This document shows, one piece after another, positions 35,411-45,235 of a stretch of DNA of 64,000 nucleotides (position 1 is the first letter of the stretch; each line of letters begins with the position of its first letter). The notes below the pieces were generated by a model. The model made no database searches and was not told where the DNA came from. It was given only the letters and a program-made list of their open reading frames with translations. The DNA lies in contig NW_026262679.1 in assembly GCF_021869535.1 (NCBI RefSeq), forward strand, positions 82,891,143 to 82,955,142, read 5' to 3'. The stretch comes from Mytilus californianus. Its lineage: Eukaryota; Mollusca; Bivalvia; Mytilida; Mytilidae. Position numbers and translations under genes: made by a program.

Positions 35411-36060
35411 ACGTATATACATGATCATTCATTTTCCGTCGGCTATAAGAAGGGTTAAACTTCATCAACACATGCTGAAAATTGTTTTTATCCCAATTTC
35501 TGCATTTTTTTTTAGTTTTGATGTATTATAAACCCAAGAATAAAACGTTGTATAAGTCGACAAACAGAAAACTAGATAAATTGGAAATTCTGTTTGTTAG
35601 ACGGTGCAAAAGTTATATTCAGATTGACAAGCTATGTGCTTTAATTTAAAACTGTAATTGCAAATGTGCAAACAAGTGGCAACTCTTCAAATACGGTATT
35701 ATGATTCCTATTCTTATGCAATACTCTAAAATGTTAATAGAAGCAATTTTATATATTCCGGAAACGTCGACTGCGATTGCGCAAAGTTGTTGCCTATTAC
35801 TTCAACCGTCAATCACGCTGACATTATCCAATCAAAAATGGCGTTACATGACACATTGAATTAGAATAAAAGATTAACTTCAAAATGATTTGAACTGACA
35901 GTGTAAGGTTTTATAATCATAATGGTTCTTGGGTTTTAATTTTTAATCGTAGGAAAGGTTTTGAAACAACTATTTGCAGAGAGAACACCATATTAAAAGT
36001 TTGTCTACCTTACACAGGAAAGTACCCGTAACTAAAGAAATAAATGTTATTGTTCGGTAA
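35411..36060. other. Anonymous intergenic DNA
   Basis: Nothing recognised. Confidence 0.5.
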
Positions 36061-36295
36061 GTTCTGAAGTCACCTATCGAGTGCAACGAAGAGCTGTGGC
36101 AAGAATTCCAAGTAAATATAATATTAATATTAAATGCATTACGACACAATTTACCAATGAAATAAACATACCGAAATATGTCTCAGTATTTATAAAAAAG
36201 TTCAAATTTGCATTGTTTAGTGATAATTTATATTTATATATAGTGTTACCATCCATTACACCATCTATACATGCTTAAAGCTTAATACTAAAATA

Positions 36296-36628
36296 TATGA
36301 TAAAAGAGATGATTTTTCATTTCCTATTGTAAATTATCCATTTTTAGATGGTGACGTTCCCTTGTCACCATCTTACGGTGTTTATATATCTCAACTTGTT
36401 CGATTCGCTCGTGTATGTAACAATGTTTTAGATTTTAACGAGAGAAATTTATGTATGATTACTGAAACATTATTACACCAGGGTTTTCGATATCACAAAC
36501 TAGTCAAAACATTTACTAAATTTTATCATCGGTATAAGGACATCATTCGTAAATATAGCTCAACATTAAAGATTGCATATTTTGGCGTTAATATTGATTC
36601 ACTTATAGGGTCTTTGCATCGGAACTAA
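36296..36628 (+). pseudogene. Reverse-transcriptase C-terminal domain remnant with intact frame
   Basis: An uninterrupted frame begins YDKRDDFSFPIVNYPFL, continues with SPSYGVYISQLVRFARVC and ends near KTFTKFYHRYKDIIRKY before a stop at 36626-36628. This is the C-terminal part of the bivalve reverse-transcriptase retroelements seen elsewhere in this window. The catalytic half is missing, so it is a 5'-truncated copy. It is followed directly by the element's 3' segment. The Penelope-like class is likely but not proven. Confidence 0.8.
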
Positions 36629-37265
36629 ACACATTCATTTAAAAACCAGTTGTTGGCATGACACGGGTTATGTTCTTCTCATATATGTTATGATGGTATG
36701 ATACTAAACCCCTAACGGGAAGGATTGTGCCTGATATTCATATGATGAAGACATAATCTTTCAATCAGTTTAATTGAAGTCTGGAGCTGGCATGTCAGTT
36801 AACTGCTAGTAGTCTGTTGTTATTTATGTATTATTGTCATTTTGTTTATTTTCTTTGGTTACATCTTCTGACATCAGACTCGGACTTCTCTTGAACTGAA
36901 TTTTAATGTGCGTATTGTTATGCGTTTACTTTTCTACATTGGCTAGAGGTATAGGGGGAGGGTTGAGATCTCATAAACATGTTTAACCCCGCCGCATTTT
37001 TGCGCCTGTCCCAAGTCAGGAGCCTCTAGCCTTTGTTAGTCTTGTATTATTTTTAATTTTAGTTTCTTGTGTACAATTTGGAGTTTAGTATGGCGTTCAT
37101 TATCACTGAACTAGTATATATATTTGTTTAGGGGCCAGCTGAAGGACGCCTCCGGGTGCGGGAATTTCTCGCTGCATTGAAGACCTGTTGGTGACCTTCT
37201 GCTGTTGTCTGTTCTATGGTCGGGTTGTTGTCTCTTTGACACATTCCCCATTTCCATTCTCAATA
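36629..37265 (+). mobile_element. 3' segment of the retroelement, about 630 bp
   Basis: It follows the reverse-transcriptase remnant in the same orientation and ends in GTCTCTTTGACACATTCCCC. It is the exact counterpart of the antisense copy at 17.2-17.8 kb, sharing CCCCTAACGGGAAGGATT, TGGAGCTGGCATGTCAGTTA, GCCTGTCCCAAGTCAGGAGC and GGGGCCAGCTGAAGGACGCC. The minus-strand open frame at 37111-37314 lies within it and is not a gene. Confidence 0.8.
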
Positions 37266-37820
37266 TTATGGTGTCTTTCTGATTGTCAAGCTTTTCAAAA
37301 TAACAGGTAAACAAGTAATGAAATCGGGAAGATGTGTGTGAGACAATTGGAAAGTTAAATGTTGGACAAACGGTAATTGTTTTGATAGTTTTTTTTTGTG
37401 TAAGTATGCATCAGATAATTGCAATTTGAAATAAACACGGAGAAAAGTTGGTATTTACATATTCTATTTTGTTATAATCATGATAATGCAGGTTTGTTAT
37501 AGAAACTCCAATGTTCAGGTAAATCACCATAGAGCCAATCTGATATATTTTATTGAACAATGTCTGAAATATGCGAACTTTGTCTTATGAACGTAGCATG
37601 CAAAACTGCGTTTTTGAGATTAAGGAATTAGTGCAACAGCAATTTTTGGAATTTTGAATAAAGATGACATTTGAAAGTCACGCACAAGAGAAATTAGAGG
37701 TTTTGTATTACATTTTTGTTATCTAATACAAACCTTTTCATCAATATAGAACAAAACTAATAGCTAGTTTGTATGAGAACAACTAGTACTATATTCTTCT
37801 GATATAGATATCACATAATC
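37266..37820. other. Upstream region of the C4-like gene
   Basis: No TATA box is convincing at a good distance from the start codon at 37821. Several AT-rich stretches lie within 100 bp of it. No repeat is recognised. Confidence 0.4.
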
Positions 37821-39097
37821 ATGCTGAAGAACACTTTGGTTTTCCTTTTGTCCAGCGTTTATTGTCAAGCCGGAAAGCAAGGATGCTTAAAAACTCATGG
37901 TATGTTTTTTGTTCTTCTAACACATTACTAGAGGCTAACTTTTTAGAAAAGAAATTCTCTATAGTGTTATATTATATATAATATTATGATAACTTTGCAT
38001 TTGCTTGCTGTTTCATAGGTAGAAATTCAGAAGATGACACTATATAAAAATAAATTCCTTTAATAAACATATATGTAGATAGAATGATAGAAGGTACAGA
38101 AATTGTATAATCAGGATCTTATGATTATTTTGAACAAAGTGTTTTTTTACCGAAAACTTAACAAGCATGATATTTTTTCTTCAGTTTTTTCTTTGAATTC
38201 GTTTTATCTTTACAATGTGATATGCAAACTTGAATTTTTATACCCAACAAAGTTTACATCTTTTTTGGAATGTAGCATTTTTCACAAAGAAACCCAGGCG
38301 AGACGTATATTAGATGGGGCAAAACATCAAGCCCAGAGGAGTCTTATCTTGTTTATGATGGTAGGTTGTTATATACTGCGTTTATACATGTAGTAAAACA
38401 TTCTTTCTATAGAAACAAGTGTGAAACATGACGTAGATATTTTATTTTGCAAGATTTAATTAGGAAACTGTGCTAAGAGAAAATATAAAACCCTTTTCTA
38501 TACTTATATGCAAAACAAGCTAAGGCTTCTTATAAAATATTTAGTAGAAACTTTACTCTAACTGATATCATTTTGTGAAAAATAGGAAAATAAAATACAG
38601 ATGCAACTTTTTTGTAGGATATGCTGCTGGGAAAACACTACAACATTGGTGGGTCTGGCTCGAATCTTCTATGTTTACCAAAGAATCCTGAATGGAAAGA
38701 TTATAGAAACGGAGAGAAAACATGGAATGGTAAAATATATGGTATCGAATATGGAATCCTTCAGAACAAGCCATATCCATACTCTTTTCACAATAAAGAT
38801 ACGCCATGTGCTGTATGTCAGTCTACAAGATCAACAGATTTAATGGTACCAGGTAATGTAACATGTCATGCTGGATGGCATAAGGAATTTTCTGGATATC
38901 TTATGTCGCAGTTAAGTACAAATGATCGAACACCATCAGAATACGTCTGTGGTGACGAGAAGTTTGAATATGTGCCTGGCGGAGATTCAGATCACAATGA
39001 GGCTATCTTGTATCCAGTTGAAGCCATGTGTGGAAGTTTGAAATGTCCACCGTACGTTAGTGGCAGAGAACTTACTTGTGTTGTCTGTTCCAAGTGA
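37821..39097 (+). CDS. Secreted short-chain collagen C4-like domain protein, three exons, apparent frameshift
   Basis: Exon 1 (37821-37899) encodes a signal peptide, MLKNTLVFLLSSVYCQAGKQ, and ends with donor GTATGT. Exon 2 (38298-38360) encodes GETYIRWGKTSSPEESYLVYDG and has acceptor CCCAG and donor GTAGGT. Exon 3 (38618-39097) has acceptor TTTTTTTGTAG and ends in TGA. Its domain is the cysteine-rich one that bivalve annotations call short-chain collagen C4-like: HYNIGGSGSNLLCLP, PCAVCQSTRS, CHAGWHKEFSGYLM and PPYVSGRELTCVVCSK. No Gly-X-Y collagen repeats are present. Exons 1 and 2 join in phase 1. Read in that phase, exon 3 gives GYAAGK and then leaves frame. The conserved domain lies in the next frame, one base off, at the A4 run 38632-38635. 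The gene is either recently broken or carries a one-base sequence error. Function is unknown; a secreted binding or matrix role is inference. Confidence 0.75.
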
Positions 39098-39116
39098 AAT
39101 ACAAGCTATAATCTGA

Positions 39117-39122
39117 AATAAA
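39117..39122 (+). promoter_or_regulatory. Polyadenylation signal AATAAA of the C4-like gene
   Basis: A canonical hexamer 20 bp after the stop codon at 39095-39097. The 3' UTR would be very short. Confidence 0.6.
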
Positions 39123-39299
39123 ATATGTCAACACAAACAATTTTATCATATTTTCATGTTATTGGTATTTCAAAATTTCACAAAGAACAGATCTTCATGT
39201 TCCTTATGTTTAATGTTAAGTCTTTTGTTATCTGACTAGTAGAAATTTATACTTTTGTCCGTTAACAAATTTAGAAATTATGAAGAAACTAAGGTTTCA

Positions 39300-39485
39300 T
39301 CTCCCACAGTCCAATTTGACCTCAGATGGTCTTGGCTAGTATTTTAGGTTCTGTTTTGGTCATATAGCTCTTCAAATGTTTCGATTTTTATATCTCTTTA
39401 GGTTTCAAATATTAGGCTTTCCGTATGAAGGTAAATCTAGAAAAGCGCTTCGGACGCATGAAAATTATAAAGTGTTGTGTTCATT
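39300..39485 (+). repeat. Short dispersed repeat with second hammerhead-like motif
   Basis: It shares GGTCATATAGCTCTTCAAAT, TTTCGATTTTTATATCTCTT and the core CGTATGA-AGGTAAATCTA-GAAA-AGCGCTTCGGACGC with 33.3 kb (inverted) and 47.0 kb. The first core block is altered (CTGATGA to CGTATGA). Confidence 0.75.
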
Positions 39486-39489
39486 TTTT

Positions 39490-40205
39490 GAAGATAGAAG
39501 ACATTACTTCTAAGCAGTTTCATACTAGTACCGTCTGCCCAATGGTATGGCGTTTGCATATCGCAATTAATATGTTAGGCTCATGCATGTTCACACTTTG
39601 AGAACTTTTGTCAGCAAGTATAGGTATACACAAAATAACTTCATGTGTAAATGTCTTTTCGGGTTACGCTTGTTCTCCTCATCTTTTCTAATCATCTGTG
39701 ATTCAAATAGACACAATATTTACCAAATTTTCCATTTACTGAATTTCTGTCATTTAATGGCTTTTTACATCTCATATATCCCAGTTATTTTTGAATTAAG
39801 GATATAAGCGAAACCAGAAGGGTTGTCCCATACCTTGATCTTTTACTTGATATTGACACAGATGGACGCTTCAAACTAAAATCTTGACAACCCTATGTAA
39901 GTAAAACATTATCTGATTTGTGTATGGTGCACAACTTTTGTACCCGTAACGTACTAATTAGATTGACAAAACTTTGTATGCAAAAACATCATGATAACAG
40001 GATGTGTCAAATACCAAATCAGGTCACTCTGACCTTTACCTTGACCCTTGAACCCTATGCTGAGACAAAAAATCACAAAATGTTATTGTGTCAATACTGA
40101 ATTTTACAGAGCAGCTACTAAATGCAATTACGGGGGTATTAGTCTCGCTTTACGAACAACTATAGTTTGTTTTTGTGTTTTTGTGTTGCTTGTTTTGTCT
40201 GTATA
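39490..40205. other. Anonymous intergenic DNA
   Basis: Nothing recognised. Open frames at 39583-40239 have no domain, and the last runs into the next repeat. Confidence 0.5.
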
Positions 40206-40207
40206 TA

Positions 40208-40740
40208 GAAATAGGAAGATGTGGTATGAGTGCCAATGAGACAACTCTCCATCCAAGTCAAAATTTATAAAAGTAAATCATTATAGGTCAAAGTACGGTC
40301 TTCAACACGGAGCCTTGGCTCACACCGAACAGTAAGCTATAAAGGGCCCCAAAAATTACTATTGTAAAACCATTCAAACGGGAAAACCAACAGTCTAATC
40401 TATATAAAAAACGAGAAACGAGAAACACTTATGAACCACATCAACAAACGACAACTACTGAACATCAGATTCCTGACTTAGGACAGGTGCAAACAAATGC
40501 AGCGGGTTTAAACGTTTTAATGGTACCAAACCTTCACCCTTTTCTGAAACAATAGTATAACATCACAACATAGAAAGACACACTATAAAATATCAATTGG
40601 AAGGCTTAACTCAATCAAAAAACGTAAATTAACACACAATGAACGAATAAATTTGATCTGTGATACCTGAATGGAAATACATAGTTAATAAAATTATAAG
40701 GGATAAATAATTAAGGTCAAAAGTAAATAAACAGGTTTAA
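40208..40740 (-). mobile_element. Retroelement 3'-end, fullest copy of this subfamily, antisense
   Basis: It begins at the terminus GGAAGATGTGGTATGAGTGC and passes through GGAGCCTTGGCTCACACCGA, GAGAAACACTTATGAACCAC, CAGATTCCTGACTTAGGACA and CCAAACCTTCACCCTTTTCT. It lies 1.2 kb upstream of, and inverted to, the copy at 41.95-42.27 kb. Confidence 0.85.
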
Positions 40741-41040
40741 ACAAAGTTAAAGTATGATACCATGTCTGTATGTCCATGTGTCTTGTCAACACAACTTCTC
40801 CTTAGCGGATATACGGATATTGATGAAACTTTGCACAGTTTTAGAACACAACCTTCGGATGAGCATAAAGGAATGGGATCCCGGTCAATCAGGAAAAGGG
40901 ATGATAATCAAATTTACACACTTCAATATACTGATAGTATCACATGGCCGAAGGGGGTAGGTATCCTTTTGTAAGTTAAATTACAGTTTTAAAAGATATC
41001 GGAAAGGTGCAATTATGCAACAATGTGTGTCAAGTGATGA
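40741..41040. other. Anonymous DNA
   Basis: Overlapping short frames (40754-40974) are open, but nothing is recognised. Confidence 0.5.
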
Positions 41041-41041
41041 T

Positions 41042-41805
41042 CTTGCTTTTTATACTAATGGCATCATTACATTTTTTCATTCTTAAATCAGTTTTAAGGT
41101 TTGCAGCCTTCTGGTCATTGTTTTCTTGAAATTCCATAAAGTTTCATTCTGGCTTACTTAATAATTGAAGATTAGCTTCAGTTGAAAAGGAAATCAGATA
41201 ATCAATCCTGACACCATTTGAACATAAAAATATAAAGTATAGTCGTAAATTTATTACTTATACCGTAGATATATAAATACATTACGTAACAAATGAACGG
41301 ACATGTGCGTTGTCTGGAAATATAAACGTAGTCGTATGTTAAGACAGGAAAAACTGGTGTAATATGTATAAAATTGTTCATCCAATGCTGATTTATTATT
41401 ATATCTATTTTCCAGAATTTTGTTTTAGTTTTTCAGTAAACAACACGAGAGATGCTTTTTCTAAGCTCAACATTTGTTCATTCAAATAAATTATCAACGC
41501 CGATATCTGGATTAATTCGCGTAGGATGTTTATGTCCCTAAATGAGTTCATTGATTCTCTATATTTGACTTCGGACGCATAGAATTTATATAGTGTTGTT
41601 TTGATTTCTTTTGAAAAAGACTATAAGTAGTTGGTCATATTTTTTTAATAGTTACGTTTTAGTGTATTTGTAATTTGAAAAGTACATATAATAATTATTA
41701 TATACAAGTTTTAAAGTACTGTAGGCCACTCGCTGATTGCCGAATGCTTGGCATTGTATGCGTGCTGTTACAAGAATAAACCAGCACAATTGTAGTTTAT
41801 AAAAT
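41042..41805 (+). repeat. Direct duplication, copy B (partner at 34.04-34.88 kb)
   Basis: It is colinear with copy A with an offset close to 7.0 kb (for example TTCCATAAAGTTTC at 34141 and 41132). Similarity is high to about 41550 and weaker to a GCTGTTACAAGAATAAACCA stretch near 41763. A fragment of the GCGCTTCGGACGCAT repeat lies at about 41566-41600. Confidence 0.85.
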
Positions 41806-41944
41806 CGTTCCCTTTGTCACGTCACATACTTGACCATACAATCTACATTTATTCATAGAAAAATGTTGTGTTTAACTATGACATAAAAGTAGCCAAAATT
41901 GTAGAATAGTGCGCGAACCGAAGAGGGATTTTATGTCTTCAATC

Positions 41945-42266
41945 GGGGCTAATATTTTGGAAACGTTTAAACCCCCTGCATTTGCTTGCAACTGTCCTAA
42001 GTCAGGAACCTATTGTTCAGTGGTTGTCGTTTGTTGATGTGGTTCATAAGTGTGTTTCGTTTTTTGTATAGATTAGACCGTTGGTTTTCCTGTTTGAATT
42101 GTTTTACACTAGTCATTTTGGGGCCCTTTATAGATTGTGTTTGGTGTGACCCAAGGCTTCGTGTTGAAGGCCATTCTTTGACCTATGATTGTTTACTTTT
42201 TACACATTGTGACTTGGATGGTGAGTTGTCTCATTGGCACTCATACCACATCTTCTGATATCTATT
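41945..42266 (+). mobile_element. Retroelement 3'-end copy
   Basis: Sense-oriented copy ending in GAGTTGTCTCATTGGCACTC, ATACCACATCTTCTGATATC. Inverse of 40210-40500. The open frame at 42013-42258 lies inside it. Confidence 0.85.
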
Positions 42267-42346
42267 GAATATTAGTTTTGATTGGCATTAAATTATCTTT
42301 TTACTGTTTTCTTTTTCTTTCAAAGTTAAATGGGTACAATTAAGAA

Positions 42347-43430
42347 CAAGAGGCTCTCAAGAGCCTGAATCGCTTCCCTGTAAATTTTTGCTTGAATCTT
42401 TCTTCAATGATTATTTTTGCTTTTCAATATATATTAATGAGTGGCTTAAAAATGCCATTTAAATGTTCTTTGTATCTGTCATGTTTTCTTCAAAAGCAAA
42501 AAAAAAAAAAATGCATTTTATCCCTATGTTCCATTTTAGCCATAGTGGCTCTGTTTCTTGACGTACAAGAAAATAAAATACAACATTTATACTTGATACT
42601 CTGAAACTCATTCAGTCCAATTTTGGCTGAAATTGATTTAGCAGTTTCACCCCCAGTTTTTGGTGGAGTTCGTGTTGCTTAGTCTTTAGTTTTCTATGTT
42701 GTGTCATCTGTACTATTATTTGTCTGTTTGTCTTTTTGTTTTTGGCCATGGCGTTGTCAGTTTGTTTCGATCTGTGAGTTTGACTGTCCCTCTGGTATCT
42801 TTCGTCCCTCGTTTTCAAAGGAGAAGATTTTTTAAAGTAAGCAAACTAGATGAACAAATTGTGAAAAATTGTCTTTAAAGGACAATAACTCCTTAAAGGG
42901 GTCAATTGACAATTTTGGTCATATAAAAACTTATTTGTAGATCTTACTTTGCTGAACATTTTTGCTGTTTACAGTTTATCTGTATCTATAATAATATTCA
43001 AAATAATAACCAAAAACTGCAAAATTTCCTTAAAATCATCAATTCAGAAGCAATAACCTAAAAATCAGATACCCGATTTGGCTGATAATTTCACGGCGGG
43101 TAGACCTTGACCTAATGAATAAATTAACTTCTTGTCTGATTTGCTCTAAATGCTTTAGTTTTTGAGATATAAGTAAAAAACTGCATTTTACCCTATGTTC
43201 TATTTTTAGCCATGGCGGCCATGTTTTCTGAGGAAACAGAAAATAAAACACACACTCTATTCTAGATACCCTAAGGATCATTCAGCTTAAGTTTGGTTGG
43301 AATTGGTTCAGTAGTTTCAGAGGAGAAGATGTTTGAAATAGTTTACACCGGACGGACGACGACGACGGACGACGACGGACGCCAAGTGATGGCAAAAGCT
43401 CACATTTCCTTTGGAAAGGTGAGCTAAAAA
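42347..43430 (+). mobile_element. Hairpin-ended element, about 1.1 kb
   Basis: The left hairpin is AGGCTCT (42351-42357), CA, AGAGCCT (42360-42366), preceded by AACA. The right hairpin pairs 43397-43409 with 43413-43425 around TTT, with one mismatch, and is followed by AAAAA. The body contains two copies of a ~115-bp segment (42533-42648 and 43196-43317, both starting TTTTAGCCAT). GACGACGACGGACG-type repeats lie at 43348-43382, just before the right hairpin. It has no coding capacity. The first body copy is interrupted by the insertion at 42650-42812. Confidence 0.75.
42650..42812 (+). mobile_element. Nested 163-bp insertion of the Penelope-like 3' tail
   Basis: The inserted stretch holds GGAGTTCGTGTTGCTTAGTC, GCCATGGCGTTGTCAGTTTG and CCCTCTGGTATCTTTCGTCC, matching 13.53-13.69 kb. 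It is flanked by TTTCA at 42645-42649 and 42813-42817, consistent with a 5-bp target-site duplication. Removing it restores GTTTCA-AGGAGAAGAT, as in the intact second body copy at about 43314. Confidence 0.8.
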
Positions 43431-43433
43431 TCT

Positions 43434-44610
43434 GAATCTGGACAATCCCCATGTGATTCCTGGAAAGTAATCACACTTGAAGAGTATAAACAAGCATATA
43501 TCTTATATCCGCTAATTCGCATGAAATAAATTGTAGATGTGTTTTTGCAGAAAATAAAAAAAAATATGTAGCAATATAGTACTATTTTGCTATGTACGAA
43601 CTATAAATAAACCAATGATATTATGGAAGATGTTTACATTTTACTTCGGATATGTCGATTTAATCCATTTGTTAGCATTTAGTGGAAACATATATTCTTA
43701 CTTTTATTCATTATACACCCAATAGACAACTTTGTTTACATTATATGTTTAGTAGGCTCTGAATGCCACGAAGAGTTGTGGCAATCAGTCTAAGTAGATA
43801 TCATTTGGAATTTTATTGCTAATCAACCTATGTTGGTAAAATTGTGCTTAACCCCCATCCTTAAAAATAATACCCTCACAAAAGGTTAGACTGTCGAAGT
43901 ATAATAAGACAAATCACTGTCTACTTGGAGTAGAACTGTATCCAGCAGTTCATAACATGTGAAAGAGACAACGTAATTTATGATAATTCGAGTTCTTTAA
44001 AAAAAAATGCATCTTGAGAATACACCGATTTACATTTGTACAATAATAGATCCTCTTCATATGTTCTGTCATATTTGAAATATTGACTTGTTATAGCGCT
44101 TCATTTAAATCATAAATAACAATTATAAAGCTAACATTATTCATTCAAATTTTAGATAGATATATCAGTGGAATTCGAGTACAATACTTTAACTTTCATA
44201 ATATCGATGAGACATGCAAATTTCACGGAAAATAAAAGGCCAAATTTAAATCATAAGAACTACACATTTTTAACCGAACATAACTCGAAATCACACATTA
44301 TAGCATCATTCAAAATGTTGTCGGACACGTATGCACTTTACCTGTCAGTCAGGTAAAAAAAAATACAATTTGAAAAAAAAAATATATCACTATGACAAAA
44401 GAAAAAATCAAAAGGAATAAAAAAACAACAGTCGATAAGACAAATTAAACATCTAGTATCACGAATCTGAAAACAGATTTGGATTCATGCTATCTCGAAA
44501 GGAAGTTGTCTCTTGCCCACCAGCGACAAAGTAGCGCTAGTGGTTAGATCTAATGATAAGTTAATGATTATGTCGTACCGACTTTTCTGTGCTGCGTCTG
44601 ATGACTTTTA
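43434..44610. other. Anonymous intergenic DNA
   Basis: Nothing recognised. The open frame at 44168-44356 has no domain. Confidence 0.5.
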
Positions 44611-44616
44611 GCGCCT

Positions 44617-44760
44617 GGTGTAAAACAAGAGAAAGTTCTAGTAAATATAGATGTTTATTTCTTGAAATCAGTAATCAAAGTGACCGTTGAAAACATAAAT
44701 TGTTTCCATGCGGGCGTGGTCACATGATCACTGATTTCTTAACTTTCTCCTGTTTTCACC
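44617..44760. repeat. Imperfect foldback (inverted repeat)
   Basis: The left arm GGTG-AAAACA-GAGAAAGTT (44617-44637) and GAAATCAGTAATCA..GTGACC (44664-44685) pair with the right arm GGTCACATGATCACTGATTT and AACTTTCTCCTGTTTTCACC (44718-44760). About 26 bp on the left arm (44638-44663) has no partner. The loop is about 32 bp. Confidence 0.8.
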
Positions 44761-45141
44761 AATCAAAAATTACCTTGTGAAGCTCCCTTGACCACAACCT
44801 ATTTTCACTGGTTGGCCAATAATCAAGTCATGGGTGACAGGTGTTATTAACAATTTCACACATGAGTAATAGGAAAAGGTTGTTTAACAAAAGCCTTAAT
44901 TTACATGTAAGGTACATAATCCAAGTAAATAATTTAGCGCTTACATGTCTCTTTGTTATCCGTCTTAATTACGTAATCTAAATATTCAAGTTGTATGTCA
45001 TTCTTCTTTATCAAAAATTAACATTCCAAAAATAATGTAACTTACATAAGGAGAAATTTTAAAAATAAAATAAAAATTTAAACTTCAAAATACTTTAACT
45101 CGAATTGTAAAAATTGAATAATTTTCACTTAAGTTTTGGTC

Positions 45142-45235
45142 TGTTATATTAAAATTTTGTCTTTGGCAATTCATAATTTTACTGAGTTGTTATAGTAAAA
45201 TTATGAATTGCCAAAGACAAAATTTTAATATAACA
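45142..45235. repeat. Perfect inverted repeat, 42-bp arms, 10-bp spacer
   Basis: Arm 45142-45183 (starting TGTTATATTAAAATTTTGTC) is an exact reverse complement of arm 45194-45235 (ending GACAAAATTTTAATATAACA). The spacer is GAGTTGTTAT. No mismatch was seen in 42 pairs. No coding sequence is involved. Confidence 0.95.
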
